Below, one piece after another: positions 25,073-33,469 of a DNA stretch of 43,306 nt (position 1 is the first letter of the stretch; the number at the start of each line of letters is the position of its first letter). This DNA is from a bacterium (GTDB taxonomy: Bacteria; Acidobacteriota; Polarisedimenticolia; Polarisedimenticolales; Polarisedimenticolaceae). A program made the translations under genes and the position numbers. Below the pieces are notes generated by a model that did not search any database, was not told the DNA's origin, and was given only the letters and a program-made list of their open reading frames with translations. The stretch covers positions 1 to 43,306 of the forward strand of contig JAAELQ010000194.1 of assembly GCA_024226515.1 (NCBI GenBank). Direction: 5' to 3'.

Positions 25073-26122
25073 TCAGTCGTCTCCGGCGCTCCGGCCCGGG
25101 ATGACGCGGCAGCCCTCGATCTTCAGGTCATTCGTGAGGTAGTGCTCCTGCACCGGCTCGTCGCAGCACAGGTCGGTGCTGAGGTATTTCTTGTTGGAGT
25201 CGGGGAACACCGTCGTCACGACCGCATCGTCGCCCTGTTCTTCGGCCACCTGCAACGCGCCGAGCAGGTTGGCGCCGGAACTGATGCCTACGCCGAGCCC
25301 GATGCGCAGGCCCAGCATCTGGGCGGCGATGATCGCGTCGCCGTCCCACACGTCGACGACCGGACTCAGCTCGTCGAGGTCGACGATCGCAGGCACGAAC
25401 TCGTCGCTGATGCCCTGGATGCGGTGCTTGCCGATCTTGTGCCCGGTGCGCAGCGTCGGCGAGTTGGCCGGCTCCAGTGGATGCGCGGCGAACTCCGCGC
25501 CGAGCTGCTCGCGCAGATAGCGCCCCACGCCCATCACGGTGCCGCCGGTGCCGACGCCCGCGACGAACGCCGTCGGCTCGCGGTCCAGCGTGCGGATCTG
25601 CTGCAGGATCTCGGGCCCGGTCGTCAGGCGGTGTGCCTCGACGTTGGCCTCGCTCTCGAACTGCCGCGGAAGGAACACGTTGTCGTGCTTGGCGGCGAAC
25701 TCCTCGGCCATCGCGATCGACCCGCGAAAGCCGCCGTCGGCCTGACTGACGGGGACGATCTCGGCGCCCAGGCCCTGGATCACCTGCACGCGCTCGCGGC
25801 TCATCCAGTCCGGCATGTAGATCCGCACCTCGTGGCCCAGCGCGCGGCCGACCGCGGCGAACGAGATCCCGGTGTTGCCGCTGGTGGCCTCCGCGATCAA
25901 GTCGGCGGACGACACGCCGCCGCGCTCGTAGGCGTCGGCCATGATGCGCAACGCCATCCGGTCCTTGATGCTGCCGGTGAAGTTGCGGATCTCGAACTTG
26001 GCGTAGATCGTGACCGGCTTGCCACGGAAGCGGCAGCGAATGGCCATCAACGGTGTATTGCCGATCATGTGACCCAGCGAGCGGAATCGTTCAGCGATCA
26101 GGTCATTCTGCGTAGCCTGCAT
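25073..26122 (-). CDS. PLP-dependent cysteine synthase / cystathionine beta-synthase family enzyme
   Basis: A 349-residue fold-type II PLP enzyme. Motifs are complete: IGNTPLMAI, the PLP lysine in [10 protein letters not shown], the substrate loop ATSGNTGIS, the phosphate loop [12 protein letters not shown], and [15 protein letters not shown] near the C-terminus, ending in [13 protein letters not shown]. It most likely makes L-cysteine from O-acetylserine and sulphide, or a related beta-replacement. CysK, CysM and CBS-type paralogues cannot be separated by eye. The start at ATG 26122 is preceded by GAGGAA. It is divergent from the HD-CBS gene with 70 bases between, so a shared promoter region is possible. 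Confidence 0.9.
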   Translation of the reverse strand: MQATQNDLIAERFRSLGHMIGNTPLMAIRCRFRGKPVTIYAKFEIRNFTGSIKDRMALRIMADAYERGGVSSADLIAEATSGNTGISFAAVGRALGHEVRIYMPDWMSRERVQVIQGLGAEIVPVSQADGGFRGSIAMAEEFAAKHDNVFLPRQFESEANVEAHRLTTGPEILQQIRTLDREPTAFVAGVGTGGTVMGVGRYLREQLGAEFAAHPLEPANSPTLRTGHKIGKHRIQGISDEFVPAIVDLDELSPVVDVWDGDAIIAAQMLGLRIGLGVGISSGANLLGALQVAEEQGDDAVVTTVFPDSNKKYLSTDLCCDEPVQEHYLTNDLKIEGCRVIPGRSAGDD

Positions 26123-26192
26123 GGTTCCTCCGTGCCCGGGCATTCAGATACCATAATCTGCGACGAAATGGGCCTGCTAGACTTTTTTTCTC

Positions 26193-27536
26193 ATGGACCG
26201 CAAAGATCTCATTGCCCGCGCGCGTAGCTTCGCCACGGAGGTTCACGCGCGCATCGACCAGCGGCGGAAGTACACGTCGCAGCCGGTCGAGGTGCATCTC
26301 AAGGCGGTCGCCGGGACCGTGGCCTCGGTCACCGATGACCCCGAGGCGATCGCCGCCGCGTGGCTGCACGACACGGTCGAGGACACTCCGGCGACGCTGG
26401 ACGACGTCGAGCGCGAGTTCGGGGCAGCGGTCCGCGAGCTGGTCGAGGAGCTGACCGACGTCAGCCGCCCGGCCGACGGCAATCGCCGGGCACGCAAGGA
26501 GCTCGACCGCCGGCACCTTGCCGGCGCCTCGGCTCGCGCGCAGACGATCAAGCTGGCCGACGTGATCGACAACTGCGACGACATCTGCAAGCACGACGAG
26601 CGCTTCGGTCGCGTCTACCTCGAAGAGATGCGGGAGTTGCTCGAGGTGCTGGTCCAGGGCGACGAGCAACTGCGCGCCCGAGCGACCCGGCTGCACGCCA
26701 AGTGGACGCAGAAACTCGGCGCGCCGGAAGAGTCGCTGGACGTCGAACGAGACCAGCTCAGCGCATTCGATCGCCGGCTGCTCGCTTCGGGGTCGCTGCA
26801 GCGTTTCGCCGGAGTATTCAGTGCCGCCGACATCGCGGAACCGTTGCGTTCGTTCGATCGCAGTCGGACCCTCGCGGAGGTCTCGGCGATCCTCGACGAG
26901 GACGGCTTGCCCGTCGCAGGCGTGCGCTGCAAGGGCCGCGTCGTGGGTTATCTCTCGGCGGAGGCCGCGCGCGCGGGGACGGGGACGTGCGGCGACGCCG
27001 AACGCGAGTTCAAGCGCACCCAGTTACTCGACGGCGCCGCCCCGCTCTCGAGCGTCGTGCAGGCGTTGACGCTGCACGAGGCGTGCTTCGTCTGCGTGCT
27101 GGGTGGTATCCACGGACTGATCACTCGTGCGGACATCCAGAAGCCGATGGTCCGCATGTGGCTGTTCGGGATCATCACGTTCATCGAGATGCGCCTCGAC
27201 GACCGGGTCCGCGAACGCTGGCCGGACGGCGGCTGGACCGCCCATCTCTCGAAGGGACGCCTGGACAAGGCACGGCGGCTCTACGAGGAGCGTCTGCGAC
27301 GCGGCGACACGTGCGAGCTGGTCGACTGTCTGCAGTTCGCCGACCGGGCGCAGATCCTGTTCGAGGACGCCACGCAGCGCGAAGCGTTCGACTTTCCTTC
27401 CAAATCGGCGGCCGCCCGAGTCGTGAAGGAAGCCGAATCGCTGCGCAACAAGCTGGCCCACGCGCAGGACATCGTGACCCACGACTGGGCGCCGATCGCG
27501 CGCCTCGCCCGTCGCCTCGAGTTGTGGGGCGACTGA
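26193..27536 (+). CDS. Mesh1/SpoT-type HD hydrolase fused to a CBS pair and a HEPN-like C-terminus
   Basis: A 447-residue protein. Residues 1-180 match the RelA/SpoT-Mesh1 HD hydrolase: H35 (VEVHLKAVA), H59-D60 with E63-D64 (AAWLHDTVEDTPATLDDV), the FGAAVRELVEELTDVSR segment, and D123/N127 (KLADVIDNCDD). These are the residues that bind Mn2+ and the nucleotide in ppGpp/NADPH hydrolases. Residues ~205-320 look like a CBS pair (IADPL-like IAEPLRSFDRSRTLAEVSAI; FVCVLGGIHGLITRADI). Residues ~320-447 are helical and carry ESLRNKLAHAQDI, an R-N-x3-H match (R418, H423) to the HEPN ribonuclease motif. HD and CBS calls are good; HEPN is inference from one motif. No synthetase domain is present. Confidence 0.82.
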   Translation: MDRKDLIARARSFATEVHARIDQRRKYTSQPVEVHLKAVAGTVASVTDDPEAIAAAWLHDTVEDTPATLDDVEREFGAAVRELVEELTDVSRPADGNRRARKELDRRHLAGASARAQTIKLADVIDNCDDICKHDERFGRVYLEEMRELLEVLVQGDEQLRARATRLHAKWTQKLGAPEESLDVERDQLSAFDRRLLASGSLQRFAGVFSAADIAEPLRSFDRSRTLAEVSAILDEDGLPVAGVRCKGRVVGYLSAEAARAGTGTCGDAEREFKRTQLLDGAAPLSSVVQALTLHEACFVCVLGGIHGLITRADIQKPMVRMWLFGIITFIEMRLDDRVRERWPDGGWTAHLSKGRLDKARRLYEERLRRGDTCELVDCLQFADRAQILFEDATQREAFDFPSKSAAARVVKEAESLRNKLAHAQDIVTHDWAPIARLARRLELWGD

Positions 27537-27694
27537 CCGGGCGTCACTTGGATGGCAACGCCGCCTCCGGGTCCCGGATGTGCAACCCAGAACTTCTGCG
27601 ACGGAGGGTCCGGCAGTCACACGTTCGGCGACGGCTTGATGCCGGGGCCGCCTCCCTGCCGAATGCTTTACAATGGGGCGGCAAGGAGGCCGTC

Positions 27695-28603
27695 ATGGGA
27701 AAGCGCAGCCCGCGCGACTCGGACACCGCACCGCACCGACCGATCGTCGGCAGCGAGCCGCCGCCGAAGGTGCAGGTTCACATCGACTTCGGAGCGGTCT
27801 CGGATCGAGGGACGAAGCGCGAGAACAACGAGGACAGCTACCTCGTGACTCGCTTCGGCCGCGCCCTGGAGGCGATGCTCACCAACCTGCCCGCGGACGA
27901 CATGCCCGACCGTTTTCGCGAGCGAGGCTACGCGTTGATCGTGGCCGACGGCATGGGCGGCCACGCGGCGGGCGAGGTCGCCAGTCGCCTGGCCATCGGC
28001 ACGCTGGTCAAACGCGCGATGGACATGCCGGACTGGGTCCTGAAGTACGACGGCGAGCGCGAGAAGGAGGCGATGCGGCGTGCGGACGAGTACTACCGCC
28101 GCGTGCACGAGGCCGTCGCGCGACGCGCCGAGGAGGATCCGAATCTGCGCGGCATGGGAACCACGATGACCGTGGCGACCATCCTGGGCCACGACGGGAT
28201 CCTGGCGCACGTGGGCGACTCGCGCGCTTATCTCCATCGCGACGGCGAACTGCACCAACTGACCAAGGACCAGACGCAGGCGCAGTTGCTGCTCGACTCG
28301 GGCGTCATCAACGAGGAAGAGTTCGCCCGTCATCAGTACCGCCACGTTCTGCTGCAGGCCATCGGCGGCAAAGGGGGACTGGTCGAGGTCGAGATTCAGC
28401 GTCTGCGTTTCCTCGACAACGATCGGCTGCTGCTGTGTTCCGACGGCCTGACCGACATGGTCGGCGACGCCGCGATCGCGGAGGTGCTCTCGCGCAGCGT
28501 CTCATCGCAGGACGCCTGCGACCTGCTGGTCGAGCTCGCCCTGCAGGCCGGCGGCAAGGACAACGTCACCGTCGTGCTGGCCCACCTGAACATCCCGGCG
28601 TGA
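27695..28603 (+). CDS. PP2C-family serine/threonine protein phosphatase
   Basis: A 302-residue bacterial PP2C (Stp/PrpC type) that removes phosphate from Ser/Thr in proteins with two metal ions. Motifs appear in order: SDRGTKRENNEDSY, VADGMGGHAAGEVAS, GMGTTMTVA, LAHVGDSRAYLHRDGEL, LTKDQTQAQLL, LLCSDGLTDMV and GGKDNVTVVLA. The metal-binding Asps are present. An N-terminal ~40-residue tail is polar. The start ATG is fixed by AAGGAGG five bases upstream (27683-27689). No partner kinase gene is visible in the window. It follows the HD-CBS gene after 158 bases. Confidence 0.93.
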   Translation: MGKRSPRDSDTAPHRPIVGSEPPPKVQVHIDFGAVSDRGTKRENNEDSYLVTRFGRALEAMLTNLPADDMPDRFRERGYALIVADGMGGHAAGEVASRLAIGTLVKRAMDMPDWVLKYDGEREKEAMRRADEYYRRVHEAVARRAEEDPNLRGMGTTMTVATILGHDGILAHVGDSRAYLHRDGELHQLTKDQTQAQLLLDSGVINEEEFARHQYRHVLLQAIGGKGGLVEVEIQRLRFLDNDRLLLCSDGLTDMVGDAAIAEVLSRSVSSQDACDLLVELALQAGGKDNVTVVLAHLNIPA

Positions 28604-28680
28604 CGGCTCGACCTCGTGTAACCTCCGCCGCCGATTCTCGTAGATAGTCCCACGGCACGACGCTTGCGGAGGAGACACGA

Positions 28681-28965
28681 ATGGGACTGATCAACTGGAT
28701 TTTCGACATCTACCAGCACAGCAAGATCGACGAGGTGCGTAAGGAGGCGACGGAGGCGCGGCTGGAGGCGGCGCGCGTCAACCGCAGCGGATCGGTCGAC
28801 GCCGCGCGACTCGAGCGTGTACTGGGCGAGCTGGCGCTGGCCACGAAGACGATCCAGCGACTGATGGTTGACAAGGGCGTCTGCACGAACGACGAGCTGC
28901 GCAACACGCTGCAGCGAGTCGACGGTGAGGACGGCGCCGTCGACGGGCGAGCCCCGATCGGTTGA
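28681..28965 (+). CDS. Small hypothetical protein, helical
   Basis: A 94-residue protein. The N-terminus is amphipathic or membrane-binding (MGLINWIFDIYQHSKIDE), followed by charged helix (VRKEATEARLEAARVN) and a second helical part (LERVLGELALATKTIQRLM). A strong GGAGGAG precedes the ATG. It lies 77 bases after the PP2C gene on the same strand, so co-expression is plausible. I do not recognise a family. The helical charged middle could form a coiled coil. Confidence 0.7.
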   Translation: MGLINWIFDIYQHSKIDEVRKEATEARLEAARVNRSGSVDAARLERVLGELALATKTIQRLMVDKGVCTNDELRNTLQRVDGEDGAVDGRAPIG

Positions 28966-28987
28966 CTGATCGACGAGGTATGCGTTC

Positions 28988-29173
28988 ATGCCGGTGACCC
29001 GATTCCAGCTCGTGGCGCTAGGAGTGATCTTCCTCGCCATCGGTTTGTTCTGGGTGCTGGCCAAGGGGCGCGAGCCGTTCGTCAAGGGCAAGCCCGAGGT
29101 GACGTACCGCGTCGCCGGCGGCGTCCTGTCCGCCATCGGGCTGCTCAGTCTCGCGCTGTCTTTCGTCTGGTAG
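28988..29173 (+). CDS. Small two-helix membrane protein
   Basis: A 61-residue protein made of two hydrophobic segments (LVALGVIFLAIGLFWVLA and AGGVLSAIGLLSLALSFVW) joined by a short charged loop. GAGGT lies about ten bases before the ATG, and the gene begins 22 bases after the preceding small gene. Function is unknown. Confidence 0.62.
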   Translation: MPVTRFQLVALGVIFLAIGLFWVLAKGREPFVKGKPEVTYRVAGGVLSAIGLLSLALSFVW

Positions 29174-29197
29174 TGCGAGCGCCACGGCCGGACTCAC

Positions 29198-30031
29198 TCA
29201 GGGCGATCGGTCGAGTATTCGACGGGCGACGTCGAGGTGCAACGCCTCGATCATCTCGCCGTCCATGACGACGACTCCCGCGCGGTCGCCGTCACCGTCG
29301 CGCCAGGCCCGCAGCACACCCTCGGCCCAGCCGATCTCCTCGGGCGTGCTGGAGAACACTCGGTGAATCGTCTCGAGCTGGGCCGGGTGGATGCAGCTCT
29401 TCCCGTCGAAGCCGATCTCGCGCGCGATCCGCGCCTCGCGCTCGAGCAGCGCGTCGTCGCGGAAACGGAAGGTCACCGCGTCGATCGCGGCGCAGTCCGA
29501 CATCCGCGCCGCGAGCAGGATCTCCGACATCGCATGCCGTTCCCAGCCTCGTGCCTCGTCGGGCCTCGCGCCCAGCGAGAGCCGTAGGTCCGCCGACCCG
29601 TAGAGCAGGCCGCCGATCGACGGTGCGGCCGCCGCGAGCTCGCGGACGCGACCGACGCCCGCCGCGGTCTCGATCATCAGCAGCGTCGCCGCGTTGTCAG
29701 CGGCGCGTTCGCGCGCGAGTCGGCCGACGAGATCGGGGTCCTCCGCCTTGGGCAAAACGACCGCCGTGGGCGTCAGCTCGGCGGCCAACCGGAGGTCGGT
29801 CTCGAACCATGCCGATCCGGCTGCGTTGACGCGCAGCGCCCAGCGACTCTCGGGCAGGAGGTCTTGCCGCGCGGCTTCGCGGAGATGGTCGCGCGCCGTG
29901 TCCTTTTCGGCTGGGGCGACGCCGTCTTCCAGATCCACGACGAACAGGTCCGCCGGGATCGAGCCCAGCTTGGCCAGCATTCTCGGCCTGTGCGCGGGCA
30001 CGTAGAGCACGCTGCGTGGATTCGATTTCAC
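29198..30031 (-). CDS. HpcH/HpaI/CitE-type CoA ester lyase
   Basis: A 277-residue TIM-barrel enzyme of the citrate lyase beta-subunit-like group. Visible are SVLYVPAHRPRML, the metal/CoA site DLEDGVAPAEKDTAR, VVLPKAED, LLMIETAAGVG, LLYGSADLRLSLGARPD and GFDGKSCIHPAQL. Homologues cleave malyl-CoA, citramalyl-CoA or methylmalyl-type esters to acetyl-CoA or propionyl-CoA plus an oxoacid. Which substrate applies cannot be told, and no other pathway genes are adjacent. I chose GTG 30031 because the family's conserved N-terminus starts right there; the longer frame upstream lies in the neighbouring gene. Confidence 0.88.
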   Translation of the reverse strand: MKSNPRSVLYVPAHRPRMLAKLGSIPADLFVVDLEDGVAPAEKDTARDHLREAARQDLLPESRWALRVNAAGSAWFETDLRLAAELTPTAVVLPKAEDPDLVGRLARERAADNAATLLMIETAAGVGRVRELAAAAPSIGGLLYGSADLRLSLGARPDEARGWERHAMSEILLAARMSDCAAIDAVTFRFRDDALLEREARIAREIGFDGKSCIHPAQLETIHRVFSSTPEEIGWAEGVLRAWRDGDGDRAGVVVMDGEMIEALHLDVARRILDRSP

Positions 30032-30071
30032 GCGATCATTGTAGCCCGTGCAGTCGTCGCGTCGCGTGGGT

Positions 30072-31142
30072 TCAGGGACAGGCCGCCGCGCGCCGCATGT
30101 CGAGACACGCACCGGCGGTCGAGGGACGCTCGACACTTGCGGAGTCGACGCCGTAGCTGCCCTCGAACACCGCACTCTGCGGCACCACGAGAAAGTAACG
30201 ATCTCCGCTGTCCGGAGCCACCGTGGCCGCCGTGGCCCCCGCCGTCGAGCAGACGACCGGATCGTGGTCGTACCAGGACCCGATGCTGCCCTCGTAGATC
30301 GCATAGTCGATCGCCTCCGCGCTGCAGCTCGGCTGCCACGTGAGGTCCACGTCGGCACCGCTGCGCGAGGCTCTCAGTTGCAGCGCCTCGCCCGGCGAGT
30401 CGGGAAACGACAGCCCCGCACCCGCGTTGCCGGCGGGAAAGTCCGGTTCGCTGAAGAACAGCGCATCGTTCGCGTTCTCCAGCCTGACGATCTCGCCGGG
30501 CAGGTAGGTCGTGGTTCCGACGTGCGTCGGTATGTCGAACATCACGAACCACGCGCCGGCGTCCTCGCGTTCGAGGCCGACGATGTCGGCCCCGTTCGGC
30601 AGCTGCAGGTCGGTCGTGGTGGCCAGCAGCAGCACGTTGTCGGACTGCGTGTCGATCACGGCGAGGTCTCCGGGGGCGATCTGTAGCCCGACTACGAACT
30701 CCGGTTCGTCGACCGAGAACACGAGGTCGCCGTCGATGTCGCGCGCCAGCGCGTCGAGATTGGCGTCGGGCGCGAGGCCGAGGCTGCCGCCGTCGACGTG
30801 CATGTAGAACAGGCCCGAGTCGTAGCGCACCACGTCCCGCGCCTCGTAATACACGCCGCGAGACTCGAACGGGGCGTCGGTCGAGAACAGGAAGCTGCCG
30901 TCCTCCAGCAGGACCAGCGCGTTCAGGTTGACGTCCGGCCCGAGGCCGTCGCCCGTGCCGTCGTAGCTCAGGCTGTAGGAACCGCCGGAGCGTTCGACGA
31001 TCTGGTTCGCCAGATAGGTCGCAGTGCCGAGCGGCGTGGGCACGTCCGTCGTGATCGCGAACTGCTCGGCCCCGGCGCAGGCCGAGGCGAGAAGCAGCAA
31101 CACGAGAAGCAGGCCCGGGGTTCGTGAATCGGTTCCGCGCAT
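30072..31142 (-). CDS. Exported repeat protein with cysteine-bearing Fn3-like C-terminal module
   Basis: A 356-residue exported protein. The signal peptide is LLLVLLLLASACAGA; either signal peptidase I after AGA or a weak lipobox is possible. The body has repeats of about 55 residues: LNALVLLEDGSFLFSTDAPF, LDALARDIDGDLVFSVDEPE and similar, each followed by a strand such as YEARDVVRYD or PGDLAVID. The last ~95 residues form a module with a Trp near its start (DLTWQPSCSAEAIDYAIYEG), RYFLVVPQSAVFEGSYG and a terminal CP. GAGGTGAAACG precedes the ATG. Both parts have counterparts elsewhere in the window (23845-24927 for the repeats; 20917-23139 for the C-terminus). Function is unknown. Confidence 0.8.
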   Translation of the reverse strand: MRGTDSRTPGLLLVLLLLASACAGAEQFAITTDVPTPLGTATYLANQIVERSGGSYSLSYDGTGDGLGPDVNLNALVLLEDGSFLFSTDAPFESRGVYYEARDVVRYDSGLFYMHVDGGSLGLAPDANLDALARDIDGDLVFSVDEPEFVVGLQIAPGDLAVIDTQSDNVLLLATTTDLQLPNGADIVGLEREDAGAWFVMFDIPTHVGTTTYLPGEIVRLENANDALFFSEPDFPAGNAGAGLSFPDSPGEALQLRASRSGADVDLTWQPSCSAEAIDYAIYEGSIGSWYDHDPVVCSTAGATAATVAPDSGDRYFLVVPQSAVFEGSYGVDSASVERPSTAGACLDMRRAAACP

Positions 31143-31189
31143 CGTTTCACCTCGTCGTTCATTCGGTTCGTGCTGGGTGAGCGATCCGA

Positions 31190-32020
31190 TCACGGCGGTG
31201 GGTAGTTGCCGCCCGCGTTGATGTGTCCCTCGCCGCCGGGAACGGTGAGTCCGCCGGCGCCGTTGCCGTAGGCCCGGTTGCCCTGGAACACGTGACTGTC
31301 GCCCTGGTAGAAGTGGATTCCCCAGTCGGCGTTGTACGTCGTGTGATTCCGCTCGAACGAGCAGTACCAGCTGTACCAGCAGCGAATGCCGTCGGCGCCG
31401 CTGTGACTGACGTTGTTGTCCGCCACGGTCACTCCGCGGCAGCTGTGCATGTAGATGCCGTGGTCGCCGGCGTCGGTTCCCGCGTCCTGTATCACGTTGT
31501 TCGTCACGCGCCCGCCCCACATGAAGCGCAGACTGAGCCCGTCGTTGCCCGTGTCGTGGATCGAGTTGTTCTCGATGAAAACCTGCGATGATCCGACCAG
31601 GCTCTGACCCTGGACGTAGATGCCCTCGTTCAGCGCGTCCTTGACGATCATCTTCTCGATGCGCACGTTGAAGTCGTCGCCCACGGTGTTGCGCAGGCGG
31701 ATGCCGATGTTGCCGCCGATCAGCTTTCCGTTGCGAATTGTGATGTCGGTGTAGTCGCCGTCCGAGGCGATCGCGTAGTTCCCGGCGTTCTCCTTGAGCA
31801 GCGTGTGACCGTTGAAGTCGATCGTCACCTGGTCGGCCGCGATCGTGATCGACTCTCCGGACCCGACGTGCGTGATGTCCTGCGTCAGGTAGTACGACCC
31901 CGGTTGCGTGATCGTCACCGGTGCCTGATAGATGGGGATGCGGCCGTCCGCCGCCGCCGCCGGAATCGCGCCGATCACCAGAGCGAGGATCACCGCTCCA
32001 CCCAGTCTCCGTCCGTCCAT
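31190..32020 (-). CDS. Exported right-handed parallel beta-helix (NosD/PbH1-type) protein
   Basis: A 276-residue protein with signal peptide (LGGAVILALVIGAIPAAAA). After an entry segment (PVTITQPGSYYLTQDI) it is built of about nine PbH1 rungs, for example NVRIEKMIVKDALNEGIYVQ, VFIENNSIHDTGNDGLSLR, VTVADNNVSHSGADGIRC and WGIHFYQGDSHVFQGNRA. This is the fold of NosD-like and pectate-lyase-like proteins. No catalytic residues can be picked out with confidence, so lyase activity is not claimed. Strong AAAGGAGG sits seven bases upstream of the ATG. It is followed by the exported protein at 30072 on the same strand after 47 bases. Confidence 0.85.
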   Translation of the reverse strand: MDGRRLGGAVILALVIGAIPAAAADGRIPIYQAPVTITQPGSYYLTQDITHVGSGESITIAADQVTIDFNGHTLLKENAGNYAIASDGDYTDITIRNGKLIGGNIGIRLRNTVGDDFNVRIEKMIVKDALNEGIYVQGQSLVGSSQVFIENNSIHDTGNDGLSLRFMWGGRVTNNVIQDAGTDAGDHGIYMHSCRGVTVADNNVSHSGADGIRCWYSWYCSFERNHTTYNADWGIHFYQGDSHVFQGNRAYGNGAGGLTVPGGEGHINAGGNYPPP

Positions 32021-32106
32021 GCCGGCCTCCTTTCGTCCGTGCGTCGTCCGTTCACAGGAAAGGACCGCGCCCGCGGGCCGGCATTACAGTTCCCGGATCA
32101 CCGAGT

Positions 32107-33393
32107 TCATCCGGGCGACGGGCCGACGCCGATTGCGTCGCCCGCTGCCGCCACCCGTGGCCCGGGCTCCTCGATCCGGGTCACCGCGGGAATCAGGAAC
32201 GAGAGCAGCCCGCACGAGAGGCAGACCCCACCCCCGAGCACGAACCACGCGCGCACGCCGATCCACTCCGCGATCGGCGCCGCGAGCACCAGCCCGAGGG
32301 GTGCGGTCAATGCGGCGAGGCTGCCGAACAGCGAGAACACCCGCCCCTGCAGGCTCGGGTCGATCGTGGCCTGCAGCACCGCCTGGATCGGTGCGTTGGT
32401 GATCGTGACCATGGCTCCCACGGCGAAGACGGCGATCGCGCAGCCGAGCACCGCCCCCGACGGGAGCGCGGCGATGCTCAGCGTCGCCACGCCGAGCCCG
32501 ACCATGCCGGCCAGCGCGGTCAGGATGCGACGGCGAAAACCGCCCCACACGGCGATCAGCAGTCCGCCGACAATCGACCCGATGCCGAACGACGAGGTGA
32601 TTCCGCCGAGCGCTCCCGCGCCGGCCTCCAGGTGCTCGAAAACGAGCAGCGGCAGCAATGCGAACGCGGGGGTGAGGAACAGATTCGTCGACGCGGCCAG
32701 GCCGACGATCGCGAGGTGGCCGCGCCGCCCGGCCAGGTAACGCAGGCCCTCGGCGACGTCCGCGCGCCACGACGGTCGCTCGCCCGGTGTCGCGCTGTCC
32801 GGCCGCGGTACCGCGACGAAGATCAGCGGGACCACGGCGGCGAGCATGGTCACGACGTCGACCAGCAGCACGCCCGCCATGGGCAGGGCCGCCAGCAGCA
32901 GCGCGCCCAGCGGGGCCGAGGCGATCAACATCCCGCCCTGCAGCGTCTGGTTGAGTCCCTGAATCCGGCTGAGGTGCTCGCGCGGGACCATCAGGCTGGT
33001 GGAGGCTTCCATCGCGGGGCGCTGAAAAGCGCCGCCGACCGCGCGTAGCAGCAGGAAGGCGTAGACGCCGTTCACGCCGACCCCACCGCGCAGGAAGAGG
33101 AGGGCGAGCGCTGCGGAGAGCAGCGCGACGCCACCGTCGGCCAGCGCCATGACACGCCGACGACTCGAGCGGTCGATCCATGGTCCGATGAGCGGACCCA
33201 GCACGACCGGGGGCAGCAGTCCGAGGATCGAGGCGGTGGCCAGAACCGTCGCCGATCCGGTCTGCTCGGTCAGCCACCAGATCAGCGCGAACTGCACCGC
33301 CTGACTGCCCAGCAGCGATACCGCCTGTCCGCCCCAGAGAAAGAAAAACGGTCGCAGTCGTCGGTCGGTCGAGGTTCCGTCGGTGCCCGGCAT
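32107..33393 (-). CDS. MFS exporter (EntS/macrolide-efflux-like)
   Basis: A 428-residue major facilitator of the MFS_3/EntS/Mef type with about 12 hydrophobic helices. The motif A-like loop GPWIDRSSRRRVMAL follows helix 2, and the SLMVPREHLSRIQGLNQTLQ segment between helices 4 and 5 is typical of this branch. The central loop (~residues 200-215) is polar. These pumps expel siderophores, macrolides or other amphiphiles by proton exchange. Substrate is unknown. ATG 33393 is chosen because AAAGGAG ends five bases upstream; an in-frame GTG six bases earlier has no such site. A winged-helix regulator is divergent across 76 bases containing a perfect inverted repeat. Confidence 0.9.
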   Translation of the reverse strand: MPGTDGTSTDRRLRPFFFLWGGQAVSLLGSQAVQFALIWWLTEQTGSATVLATASILGLLPPVVLGPLIGPWIDRSSRRRVMALADGGVALLSAALALLFLRGGVGVNGVYAFLLLRAVGGAFQRPAMEASTSLMVPREHLSRIQGLNQTLQGGMLIASAPLGALLLAALPMAGVLLVDVVTMLAAVVPLIFVAVPRPDSATPGERPSWRADVAEGLRYLAGRRGHLAIVGLAASTNLFLTPAFALLPLLVFEHLEAGAGALGGITSSFGIGSIVGGLLIAVWGGFRRRILTALAGMVGLGVATLSIAALPSGAVLGCAIAVFAVGAMVTITNAPIQAVLQATIDPSLQGRVFSLFGSLAALTAPLGLVLAAPIAEWIGVRAWFVLGGGVCLSCGLLSFLIPAVTRIEEPGPRVAAAGDAIGVGPSPG

Positions 33394-33421
33394 CGCCACT
33401 CCTTTATGCTCGGTATGGGTT

Positions 33422-33447
33422 GATTATTCAACAATACATGAATAATC
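33422..33447. promoter_or_regulatory. Perfect inverted repeat in the exporter/regulator divergent region (probable operator)
   Basis: Arms GATTATTCA (33422-33430) and TGAATAATC (33439-33447) are exact reverse complements separated by eight bases. The site is A+T-rich within G+C-rich surroundings and lies 29 bases before the exporter start and 22 bases before the regulator start. On the exporter strand a TTGAAT inside it, with CATAAA 17 bases further on, could be the -35 and -10. Bound protein would then block the exporter promoter. The winged-helix regulator next door is the obvious candidate ligand. Confidence 0.7.
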
Positions 33448-33469
33448 GGCGCCGTGCTAACATTCAAGC

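Noticed and set aside
27552..27848. 98-residue plus-strand frame with cysteines between the HD-CBS gene and PP2C
   Set aside because: It runs into PP2C in another frame, lacks a ribosome binding site, and the PP2C start with AAGGAGG is far better supported.
31190..32020. Polysaccharide lyase activity for the beta-helix protein
   Set aside because: The fold is clear, but no lyase catalytic residues could be assigned, so only the fold is claimed.
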